A stretch of 64,000 bases of DNA, taken from assembly GCA_020747015.1 (NCBI GenBank), contig JAGTJM010000032.1, positions 62,001 to 126,000 of the forward strand, given 5' to 3'. The notes beneath the pieces were generated by a model. The model did no database searches. It had not been told where the DNA came from and saw nothing but the letters and a program-made list of their open reading frames with translations. Below are positions 1-9,254 of this stretch, one piece after another. Position 1 is the first letter of the stretch, and each line of letters begins with the position of its first letter. The stretch is from Pyrenochaeta sp. MPI-SDFR-AT-0127 (lineage: Eukaryota; Ascomycota; Dothideomycetes; Pleosporales; Cucurbitariaceae). A program made the translations under genes and the position numbers.

Positions 1-325
1 AATTGTAAAGACGCACTTCTAATATCACTTCGCTTACAGTTCTCCTGGCCATTCACACGCACGTAATACTCTAGAACGAATCATACTAAATCCTGTGGCT
101 GCCATTGGGTCATTCCATCCGGGTAATCTAGAGGAACAATTACAAACCCACTCCATGAGTACTGCGGACCAAACCCGGGCCAGGTTTGAACCTAGCTTGG
201 GATGGACCCGGTGTCCTGGCATAGTGAATCAAATTGATTCTGCAGCACATCTTATATGATTAGTAGTTGCATCCCCACTGCGATTAAGGGGTATATTTTG
301 GCCATAAATCCCAATTCACGTACAT
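1..325. other. no gene seen
   Basis: No coding frame with a plausible start or recognisable product. On the minus strand near 181-196 there is a short stretch like a tRNA T-arm, but no matching acceptor or anticodon arms. Confidence 0.5.
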
Positions 326-775
326 ATGACTCGAAGTCAGACCTTTACAATGTATCGCCACATTAACTCCGCTTTTCTCTTTACATTCTCTAATTTCCTC
401 TATTGCACTCATGCTGGCATATCTACCATTAACACGGTAACATACAGTGGAAATGGCTGTGCTCAAGGGACCGTATACACCACCAAAGACCCACACTCGA
501 CCATTTTAACTCAAGACTTTGAAGGCCTATTCTTAAGTTGGGGCCCAGGCACAAATCCTGTCGATCACTTGAAGACTTGCGTTATCAACATAAATTTTGG
601 TTTTGATGAGCCTTGCAACCGCCTTACTGTGAATAAACATGGTATGAATGCCACAGGATTCTTATATCGGATGAGGGAGAATGTTGCCATCAAAGCGATT
701 GTAACCTATATGAGGGCAGATGGAGTTGATGCAGTGGTTCGTATTTTCGTTTTCATTCTCCCCGCGGCACCATAG
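326..775 (+). pseudogene. DUF4360-like secreted protein, probably decayed
   Basis: The 149-codon frame resembles the N-terminal two thirds of fungal DUF4360 proteins, small secreted proteins of unknown role. Visible family-type motifs are VTYSGNGC near residue 38, a hydrophobic/aromatic stretch with GPG near residue 75 and a conserved Cys shortly after. An in-frame ATG at 350 gives a better N-terminal hydrophobic leader. The family normally runs to about 200 residues and ends in a Trp/Cys-containing segment. Here the frame stops at 775 and the following sequence has stops in all frames with no clear intron that restores the missing end. I therefore call it a remnant; a functional gene with an unrecognised 3' exon is the alternative. 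The family call rests on remembered motif similarity and is moderate. Confidence 0.45.
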
Positions 776-2251
776 GGTTGTAGCTGCCCCGAACTGAACG
801 GCTAACCCTGACGCATTTACCCTTATTATTTGCATCGCTAAACTACTTGTAGGCAAGCAGCACGGTCTCATGGGAAGACCTGCCCGTCGATCCAATCTCA
901 GGCTGGCTCGGGTGGCAGCATACAAGCGGGGCACCAGACAACACAATCACGACTTCCTGTAGTGATACAACTTGGCTGCGTATCTACTATAGAGTAACAG
1001 TAACGACGAGTGAAGAATTTTATCACAGCTTGATAGGATCCGAGGGCCCGCAAGAGGGGAATTGGAGTTTCAAACACTCAATAAGCGTAGAAAAGTGCGA
1101 GGGTTGCGAGAAGGGTTGAGTTTTAAACAAAGTAACATTCTAAAGGTAATAATACCTTATGGCGGAATTTAGAAGCCTCATCGTCCACAAGTCATTAGGA
1201 CACGTCTCAGTTCACTTAGCCTATGTACTAAGAGAGACTCCTCTTTCAGGTGACCTATCATCTTCCCGCAGCTTTTTTTTGGGCATAAAAACATCAAACA
1301 TCTCGATCTTCTTTTCTTCCTTGATCCGCGATATCAGATAAGCACACGTTACGGGTTTAGTAGTAGTAGTAGGGTAATAGTAAATCCGTGTCTTTACTAT
1401 GTCGAGGCTTAGCTTTACAATTAAACAAAATTATCCATAAACAGTTCATTGTCGGGAGATATCAGGCGCAAACTCTTGAACAAACTCAGTGGCCTTGGAA
1501 ACTAATCCTATCGCAGGTGATCAAGAAAATGAGTGATTTTAGATCGTAGGATCAGTCGAATTCGCGAACTGGGCACATAATAGGAAGTATATCTCTTGAC
1601 ATAAAAGTGGATAGAATAGCATGCAAGGAGTGTGTTCCATTCAAATAGTCTTCTACATTGCTACCATCAGAAGTTGGGTCAAGAATAAGCTCGAGTATCT
1701 CAATTAACAAGAACAATGAGCAGAAAACATATTGCTTTGCACCTTGATGAAATCGTCCATGCGGCTGATTTTGCCTTCGAACTTGTGTGGAACCAGGCCA
1801 CCTGTCACTTTTCCTATTCTTCTTGCTCTAGTACCTTAGATAGCGTACTGCCTAACGCATTCGGGATCGTGGATGAGATATTATTGACTTTTTTTTCAGT
1901 GTTGTTGAGGTAGTTGGGTGCAGATCTTAGTGCCCCTACAGGACTTCCCTGGTGGATTTTATTGAGCTGAATTTATGCAGGTTCACAGATCCGTCATCAT
2001 GCTCCGTTAAGATACTCTTGTTCGTCATAATTCTCTCACCGGTAATGTCTCTAGTGTCACCGATAGTGGATAGAGTGTTTCGAATCACCCAAGCAAATAT
2101 ATTTGGTTCTCTTTAGGCTAGGTATGTATTATCTTTCGTGTAGTACTTCGTAAAAAATGAAGCTTCATAGATTGAGAATGAAACCCTTCCGCATCCAAAG
2201 GAATGACGCTATCCTCCAAGCCACACTATTTCGATGGAGCAATGTCGATTT
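776..2251. other. gene-free stretch
   Basis: Only short frames without family features. A short TAG trinucleotide run lies near 1355. AT-rich and without a supportable gene. Confidence 0.5.
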
Positions 2252-2695
2252 TCATGCTTGCCTGCAGATCAGATAAATATTGCAAGCAAAAGCAAGCGGA
2301 CAGAAATCGGTGAAAGTATCTTGTTCTTTGAAGCAGTCGTATTTGAACACTCCCGTTCCACCTTCCCTTAGACCAATAATCGAGCCCATGAGGGTGCCGG
2401 GCTCTGCACCGCCAGCATCGCAGTCAGGCACAGGAGAGTATGGGCCAGAGCCCAACGGAGTGTCGATATTGCTACTAGAATCGGCCTCACAGGCGCTGTC
2501 GAAAGGTGTGGGCGGGTCATTGCAGTTGCCCTTTTCACCGTCCTCCGGTCCCCAGTGAACGTAATGTCCATCGGTGCAGCTTGGAGCTCCAGGTCCAATT
2601 TGTATGCAAGAGTTGCAAAATGCAAATCGGCCAATGTCTTGGGCTGTAACAGCGAATCCAGACAGTAACAAAGAGTATACGAACGAAAAATGCAT
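2252..2695 (-). CDS. small cysteine-rich secreted protein
   Basis: A single-exon frame of 147 codons. Residues 1-19 form a typical signal peptide (short N-region, Leu/Val-rich core, small residues before AQD). The mature part has ten cysteines, including a CNSC pair near its start, and is rich in Gly, Pro, Asp and Ser. Size, secretion signal and even Cys number are usual for fungal apoplastic proteins and candidate effectors, but I recognise no named family. A TATA-like box on the same strand 84-90 bp upstream of the ATG supports the start. It stands alone in gene-poor DNA at the window edge. The role is unknown; a host-interaction role is inference only. Confidence 0.7.
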   Translation of the reverse strand: MHFSFVYSLLLSGFAVTAQDIGRFAFCNSCIQIGPGAPSCTDGHYVHWGPEDGEKGNCNDPPTPFDSACEADSSSNIDTPLGSGPYSPVPDCDAGGAEPGTLMGSIIGLREGGTGVFKYDCFKEQDTFTDFCPLAFACNIYLICRQA

Positions 2696-2778
2696 GATGA
2701 ATATATGTCGGATAGGTGGTTGACTTTGTGTTGATTTGTGGTGCGATGTTAGATTTCAATGGCGTCGCACCGGCCTGG

Positions 2779-2785
2779 CTTTATA
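2779..2785 (-). promoter_or_regulatory. TATA-like box of the Cys-rich secreted protein gene
   Basis: TATAAAG on the minus strand, about 85 bp upstream of the ATG at 2695, a normal fungal core-promoter distance. Confidence 0.45.
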
Positions 2786-3670
2786 CTAATAAACAGGATT
2801 CAACCACCAAGCCTTTAGCTCCGTATTTATCTGCATGTAGGCATCGTAGTAATTGATTTTGTCCTCGCATGCCAAATTCATAGGGGTCATGTCTAAGATC
2901 CATGCTTCAGCAACCAATTTTCAATACTATCCGAATTTGGCATTGGCAGGATTCAACATTCAACGTCATTGCTGACGATTTTACGTTAAATCATACCCTA
3001 GCGCTTCCTTAAATGGCATACTTCGTGGTTTCATTCCTTTAGGAGCTTGGCAATGGGTGCCTTAGATGATGCTTGTAACTATAATATTCCATATGATCGT
3101 CAAAACGCTAACTCGTTGGAAATGCGATACTTTCTTCCCCACAATTCCAAGTGAATTCTTCTGAACACGCCAATCAATCTAACCTGAATCAGAGCCCATT
3201 CGGACATACTCCCGTTACCTAGCCGAAAGTTTGCGAACTTGATATCAAGACGTTTCTCATTTGTTTTGCTGCCCCACAAACAGCCAAGAACTACTCACAG
3301 GGGATAGATGGACTAGAAATGATAGTTACATAGGCATCATACGGCCTAATCGTATACCTGTTTCTGTGAATTCTATTCATATTTCCATCAAAACTCAGAT
3401 CGCATAACGAGCAATTTAACACGAATGCCAGTTGATTCTAAGGACCACGTGAAATACTTTTCCCGCTAAAAAATGAGTAATAATAGTAAGTATTTCCCAT
3501 GTATATCTTTTCATCAACCTCAGATGCAAGAACTCATTTAGGGATGATCTACAGGACGTGGGTTCTTAGCCTTTACACAGCCTCCCTAGGCCTCCTTACT
3601 CCCCGCAACCGAGCTTGGCATTCATCCTCCTTCTCCTTCTCCATTCACTTTCGTTTGACTACATTGCCGA
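2786..3670. other. gene-free stretch
   Basis: AT-rich; short frames only, none with domain or signal features. Confidence 0.5.
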
Positions 3671-4190
3671 TCAAGTGGTATCTCCAACGTTCAAAAATAT
3701 GCGAGCGCCAATTTTAGCAGCAGCACAAGGACTAGCCAGGCCGAGGCCAAGGCTGGTGACGACGTAGCTCGATGTTAGCCACTGGCTACAGGATTCACAG
3801 TCCTCATCTTTATGATCTCTTCTCATGTTCATATAACCCATATAATAGAAACTGAGGTCACAAGGGAACATTACAGGATTGTGTTCACAGAAGTTGTGTA
3901 GTGGCAATACGTCAAATTGATCTCCACGTATGACTAAACGCTCGAACCAGCCATATTCAGCACAACCGCGTTTAGAGGAAGGATTGGCTCGATTCATCAT
4001 TTCTTGATATCCTCAAGGAATTGATCAGCACAGTTTGTTCCACCCTTCATGCTGACGGCTTGCCGCTCTCTTGTAGAAAGAGGCGGTGTAGCCAGCCCTG
4101 CCTTTTTATTTTGAGGTGAGCTCAAGGGTTCAGATGTACGGGAGCCCCAGAACGGGAAACATGTCGAACAGCCTGTAGAAAAGAATTGAT
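3671..4190 (-). pseudogene. uncertain Cys-containing gene relic in two frames
   Basis: Two minus-strand frames follow each other: codons from about 4190 to 3997 (about 64 residues, beginning after a splice-acceptor-like TCTACAG) and an overlapping second frame from 4000 to 3671 (109 residues). They meet at an ATGA overlap, and the second frame has a stop just upstream. Both contain scattered cysteines (STCFPF, then several Cys in the second). This could be a frameshifted gene, or a gene whose first exon and internal intron I could not find. No ATG precedes the first frame, and no GT donor near the junction would join the two. No family recognised. Confidence 0.25.
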
Positions 4191-4582
4191 AATCCAATAA
4201 GTAGTTCAGGATGTAATGTCTACATAGCTAAATCCATGCCATAAAAACTAACAAACTGCTGCTGATCTAACATAATCCTGTTCGTCACCCTAGGCTTCAA
4301 ATCAGGCCAATGTAAACAGCAAAAGATGCAGCAGCTCACGCAAAGAGAAGTCTAGAGCAGGCCATAATTCTGTATTGACTGCAGCGACGAGGATCGGCAT
4401 TTGAAGATTCAATCACCGACACCCCTCCATCTACTTCGTAAACCATGGGTTGCCGGCCCCTACCCCGCCATTGGCATCATCTCTAGGACCTCCATCACCA
4501 TATTATCACTATTATTTCGAAATCTCTGCTCGAATTCAGTTGCACAAATATAAATAGCTGTTCACCTCGTACTAGCATCACG
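4191..4582. other. intergenic, promoter side of the VOC gene
   Basis: A TATAAAT motif at 4549-4555 lies only about 28 bp before the ATG at 4583, closer than usual for a TATA box, so its role is uncertain. No coding feature. Confidence 0.4.
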
Positions 4583-4999
4583 ATGATCACCGGTCTGCAT
4601 CACATCAATCTCGTCGTACCACCTAAAACCCTCCACCTTGCGGACGAGTTCTACAGTGCTACTCTCGGTCTAACACCACGTCCTGTGCCTCATCTTCAGC
4701 GCGAGACACTTGCGTGGTTCGATATTGGTACTTCAGGTCAACAAGTACACATTGCATTCGGCAAACCAGAAGACTTTGTCAACACATCATCACGGCACCC
4801 ATGTTTTAAGCTCGGCAGTGCCGAAGATCTGGTTGCGCTGCGACTGAAGATTTGGGAGCATTTTGAGCGGGGCGGCGAGGCTGCTCCGAAAGAGGCCGAC
4901 AAGCCGGGGGAGAAGAATAGTGGGGCTGAGGGGGTCGAATATCCAACGAGGTTTTTTGCGAGGGATTACGCGGGAAATAGGCTCGAGTTTAGTGTATAG
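4583..4999 (+). CDS. VOC-superfamily (glyoxalase/dioxygenase fold) protein
   Basis: A single exon of 138 codons. The N-terminal HHINLVVP strand, the following helix ending FYSATLGL, the WFDIG strand and QQVHIAF form a typical vicinal-oxygen-chelate module, and the C-terminal RDYAGNRLEF strand closes it with the usual Asp-Gly/Glu signature. Candidate metal ligands are His6 or His7, His56 and the late Glu near residue 136, a half-site as in dimeric VOC enzymes. Family members include glyoxalase I, ring-cleaving dioxygenases and antibiotic-binding proteins, so the substrate cannot be read from sequence. It opens a block of metabolic genes and is tail-to-tail with the minus-strand SDR, whose end is 172 bp away. 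Confidence 0.85.
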   Translation: MITGLHHINLVVPPKTLHLADEFYSATLGLTPRPVPHLQRETLAWFDIGTSGQQVHIAFGKPEDFVNTSSRHPCFKLGSAEDLVALRLKIWEHFERGGEAAPKEADKPGEKNSGAEGVEYPTRFFARDYAGNRLEFSV

Positions 5000-5170
5000 G
5001 GGGAGGGTTGTCTGACGGCGATGTGAAAGATAATAGCATTGTTTAGAAACAGCTTCACGCCTGAGTAATCGAAATTTGTTTTGTGCTCGAAATCTATGCA
5101 TAGATATGCGCTTAGGCGAAACTTGAGAATGAAAGCTGAGTCATAAACCAGAAAAAATGTTGAGATTATA

Positions 5171-6088
5171 CTATATAGTTGACCATGCATTGTCAATTGG
5201 GATCATCGCGCCGTTGATCATTTTCGCCTCGTCTGAGGACAAGAAGGCGATCCCACGCGCAACATCGTCAACACCGATAACAGGCACTGGTGTCCCTTCG
5301 CTGTCTTTGGAGACATGAAGTTGAACTGTAGGGAAGAAGGCTTGGAACCCAGCAGGATCAAACTGGTCCATTTGCACCGACGATGCAATATTCGTTGCCA
5401 CGCCTGTCGTTTGATTAGCTCTCGTGTATTTCAAGGGCACGGAGCAGCTCACCACCTGGAAGCACACCATTACAGCGTATATTATCTTGATGAAAGCGCC
5501 ACGCAACGTTTTTTGTAGCACCAACCTAGAACCGATTCGTAAGCTTTTAAGTCTTCGAGATGTCTGTTCGCAACGAGCAGGTACTAATTGCGAGTGGTCG
5601 GTACGTACGAGACCATGTTTGCTTGCTGTGTACGCAATGCCAGCCGATGCTCCCGAAACGCCGGCTTTGCTGGCCACGTTGACAATGCTTCCACCTTTTT
5701 GCTCCTTCATGGCTGGCAGCACAGCTTTCATCATGCGAATAGGCACAGTCAGGTTGATGGCTATGACGCGCTCCCATTCTTCATCCTGGAGCGTATCGGC
5801 GCTGGACCAGCCATCGCTCACGCCAGCACAGTTGACAAGAACGTCGATTCTGTTGTGCTTCCCAATACATTTTGCAACTGCGATTTCGGCAGCTTGGGAA
5901 TCAGTCAGATTAGTCTGGTGGAAGGTGAAGGTGCTGTGGTCATCGGCTAGTTTCTGAGGGATGGCTCCAACGTCGATGCCGAAGACGATGGCCTGGCGCT
6001 CCAGGAAGAGGCGTGCCGTTGCGAGGCCAATGCCACTGCTGCACCCCGTTATGATGACAACTTTGTCTTGTATGGATGAGATGGACAT
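5171..6088 (-). CDS. short-chain dehydrogenase/reductase (SDR)
   Basis: Classical NAD(P)-dependent oxidoreductase with Rossmann fold. Exons on the minus strand: 6088-5609, 5525-5453 and 5403-5171. The introns of 83 and 49 nt are GT-AG; the second contains a GCTAATC branch-like site. Splicing gives 261 residues, the usual SDR length, and restores the segment KNVAWRF...IRCNGVLPGG that is lost if the introns are read through. Visible motifs are GCSSGIG (cofactor binding), NCAG, a catalytic Ser in the VNVAS strand and YTASK with the catalytic Tyr and Lys. An in-frame ATG further upstream at 6175 would add 29 residues before the Rossmann strand; I chose 6088 because it fits the family start. The substrate is unknown. 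Confidence 0.88.
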   Translation of the reverse strand: MSISSIQDKVVIITGCSSGIGLATARLFLERQAIVFGIDVGAIPQKLADDHSTFTFHQTNLTDSQAAEIAVAKCIGKHNRIDVLVNCAGVSDGWSSADTLQDEEWERVIAINLTVPIRMMKAVLPAMKEQKGGSIVNVASKAGVSGASAGIAYTASKHGLVRTDHSQLVPARCEQTSRRLKSLRIGSRLVLQKTLRGAFIKIIYAVMVCFQVVSCSVPLKYTRANQTTGVATNIASSVQMDQFDPAGFQAFFPTVQLHVSKDSEGTPVPVIGVDDVARGIAFLSSDEAKMINGAMIPIDNAWSTI

Positions 6089-6528
6089 GGTGGGAAGAGA
6101 ATAGAGTTGCCGTGTATCACTTTGGTTGGTGTATGGCCCATCAACGGCTATTGCGAAAATCGCGAATGACGTCAACTTTTAGCGCCGTTCTTAGCACATG
6201 TTTGCCGACCCCACGGCGAATTCGCAGCACAACTCAGGCTCCACCTTCTGACCAAGTCTTGTAGGAATACGAGGTAGCCGGAAGAATCATTTGATTTTCA
6301 TAAGCTTTCCTAGTCTCATCTCATAGCAGTCATCTACACGAAGGCATAACATGTCCTGCTATCACCGTTGCCCAGAAACAATACTGGATCAGCACTGCGA
6401 AAACTTTGCCATTCAAAACGAATTCAACGGCCAAGTTAGCAGACGAATACGTATGAATCTCGTTCGGCCCATTTTGCCTCTCCTCCATTCGTGATTCATT
6501 GTCGTGTCAGACAGCCACCGTGCCTCGC
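6089..6528. other. intergenic between SDR start and MFS gene end
   Basis: Promoter region of the SDR gene. No coding feature. Confidence 0.5.
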
Positions 6529-8259
6529 TCATATGAGTTCCTCCATACGATGCACATCGCTACTCTTTGTCCAAACCCTGATCTTCTTGCCTAATCCATA
6601 ATAAAGCGGAAACGCAAACAGCGCTGGACCGACCGTACAGGCGAAAATTACCATCGCAGGCGTGATCCAGCCATCCTTACTTTCGTGCGCGAGATCGAAT
6701 ATCCAGTAACTGTACGAGAACGCAATGAAGTTCTTGCATACTGTGGCAACAACCATAATTTCACCAGATATAGGCTTGTAGCAATCAATTGCGTACGCGA
6801 TGCAAATTGTGGGTACAGTCGTCACGGATAGACCAGCAAATCCGTAACCCCAGACGACAATGTGGCCCCAAGCCCATTGGCGTTGGTATGCAATCCCACC
6901 GAGAATGAGAGACAGCATTGTGATAACCATGTAGAACCACAGCGCAGGAAGCCGCATCTCAGCTTCGCGCACGCCGCCATTCTTCCTTGTGGCGCGGGCG
7001 GCAACCCAGTCAGAATACGGACCTGCAGTTGCCAACCCGATGATGGCCCCAATAACGAACGCGAAGTTTGTATAGCCAACTTGGTCCGGTCTGAAAAGGT
7101 ATGGCGGGGCAGCGAGTACGGGAGACTCGGTGATATTGAAGAAGAGCACCAGATCTGCAGGCCCAGCGAGCATGAGGCCCGCCCAGAGGATGATAGGATT
7201 GAAGAACACTTTGATGGGTGTCCAGGTATCTCGGACGACGAACATTTTCCAGCGAGGATCGGGCTTTTGGAAAGGCATGAATTGTGCACGAGACGGTCGA
7301 CCTTTTACGAGTGATGATGGACTATCGAGAGAGCTGCTCTCCGAGTCGTTGGCAGCAGCATGGGACATCTGCTTCTCGATTTGATCTTCAATCTCATTCA
7401 GTGAACCACTTCCATCATTATGAATTGTTGGGACTGCATTCGCCGCGACTGGGGAGGAACGAGTGCGGTGCCACTTCGTCTCTGGGAAGGCAATAGCGAC
7501 AAGGATGATAGCGAACCCAGAGAGTGCTGTCTCGAGCCAGAAAAACGACTGCCACCCGTGGTGAGCGCCAATAGCACCAGCCATGACTGGCCCAAGGAAT
7601 GCTCCGAGGAAGTATCCAGTGCTGTAATCAGTTTCAGTGGCGGGTCTCAATAGTGGGAGAAGATATTCATGCCAACTTACAAGTATACACCGGTCCACAG
7701 CCCTCGTTCATGAAGAAAGAAAACATCTGCAATCATTTGTATGGGAATGCTTTCGCTTGTAGCGCATACCAACCCATTGACAGCTCTTGCAGCAAGCAAA
7801 CTTCGATGCGACGTTGCAAGCGCTTGCCAGATGCACGTCAACATAATCAACACAGAGAAGACCAGGCTGATAGCGCGACGTCCGAAGATGTTGCTAAGCG
7901 GCACGATGATGAAGTTGGCGAAGCCTAGTGTTATTACGGTTATGCCGGTGAGCATTGAAAGCTGATTGTTGTTGAGATGAAATTCTTTCCCAAGGAGCGG
8001 GAACATGGGCGCGATTGACAGGGCACCGGTCACAGAGATCCACGTAAAGAGCCATTGGCTTGCCATGACCGTGACTGAACATATATTTAGTTGATTGGCA
8101 AGCAAGTGGAGTGTAGTACTTACGCTTCCATGTCCTCGACCAGTTCAATGGATCTTGAGGGTCTGAAGACGGCTGAGGAACGAGAGTTTTCTTTGCAGTT
8201 CCATCATCGTTCATAATCTCCGTGCCAGGAATGAGGTCGTTATCTTTTGGAGGCGCCAT
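6529..8259 (-). CDS. MFS transporter (DHA1-like)
   Basis: Membrane transporter of the major facilitator superfamily. Exons: 8259-8124, 8074-7681 and 7621-6529, with GT-AG introns of 49 and 59 nt; the product is 540 residues. The N-terminal cytosolic tail has the DPLNWS motif common in fungal DHA1 exporters. A motif-A-like PLSNIFGRR lies between TM2 and TM3, and a long hydrophilic loop of about 100 residues rich in Ser separates the two six-helix halves. The second half contains motif-A-like YSDWVA and several Gly-rich helices. Family members export drugs, metabolites or polyamines, or import small solutes; direction and substrate are not evident. It lies between the SDR and acyl-CoA dehydrogenase genes, all on the minus strand. 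Confidence 0.9.
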
Positions 8260-9254
8260 TGGAATAACGAAAATACACCGTTTGAAGTTCGTAAAAGTAT
8301 GAATGTCAAAGTGTCAAGTGGATTTACTTCTTGGTCCATTTATCCAGACTTATATCATGCTGGTGCTCAGCTATCACACATGCTTGCTGATCGTGGATGA
8401 CAAGGATCAGCGCTCTACTATGCGCTCTTGGTGAGCCTCGGAGAATCAGCCGTTCAGCTATTCGTCTATGCAGTGACACGCACCGCTTGATAAAACTATC
8501 AGCGGTCTATTGTTGCACAACTAACATGTTGGCTGTCATAGTCCGCAACGGATATGGAATATGCCCTTAGACTATCGAATCACGGCAATGGCACGACGAT
8601 CCTCAGCAATCAGTGGCAGCTTATGCAGCATGTTTTGTTATTTTCGAAGTTCCCGATTGGAAGACCAGTATAACATCCACATCTCCAAAATATGCCCGAC
8701 GGTGAAGTAACTCATAGAGATCTCCGGTATCCGAGCGCCAATCTTTGTACGACACATGCCGTCTTCGGCCCTGTTTGTAGTAATTCACTTATTGTTTATA
8801 TTATGTGAGATGAATGTGCAAGAAATTGAGCTTCAGTCAGTTTGTAGTTCCTTTAGTGTAGTGTGCGCATTCTCTGAGGCCAACCTTCTTTCCAAGACGT
8901 CAAATCTATCCTGTGATTATTTTACACCGTGAATTCGCTTTAGCACAGGCCTAGACGCCCCAGCAGGAGTGATTGCAAAAGTCGAAGCTTGACTACTTTC
9001 GGTGTTGGGGTGGAGACCCATTTTGATGGCGGCGCCCCACGGAAGCGTAGCCGGAGAGTGCGGGGAGGCCGAGCCATCATTCACCGCCGCTGAGTTATGG
9101 GCTAATCACGGACACAGACGTGGTTTCCATCAATCTATCAATTCACAATCAATCTCAAGTACGGAAAGTAGTTTGGCGAATATGAGATATGTTCACTTAT
9201 TGTTCGTAGAATCTGGCCTGTAGATAGTTTAAGCAAAGGCAAATCGCTGTTTGT
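8260..9254. other. intergenic, promoter of the MFS gene
   Basis: About 1 kb with no gene. A CGG-N8-CCG inverted pair near 9051-9064 resembles a Zn2Cys6 regulator site, but it lies closer to the 3' end of the neighbouring gene than to a start, so its role is doubtful. Confidence 0.4.

Noticed and set aside
175..205. tRNA-like B-box on the minus strand
   Set aside because: A T-arm can be drawn, but no matching acceptor stem, D-arm or anticodon arm is found at the right distances.
1351..1380. TAG microsatellite
   Set aside because: Only a few units; no evident function.
9002..9223. 73-codon plus-strand frame near the 3' end of the acyl-CoA dehydrogenase
   Set aside because: No family features or signal peptide, and it lies in the 3' flank of a real gene.
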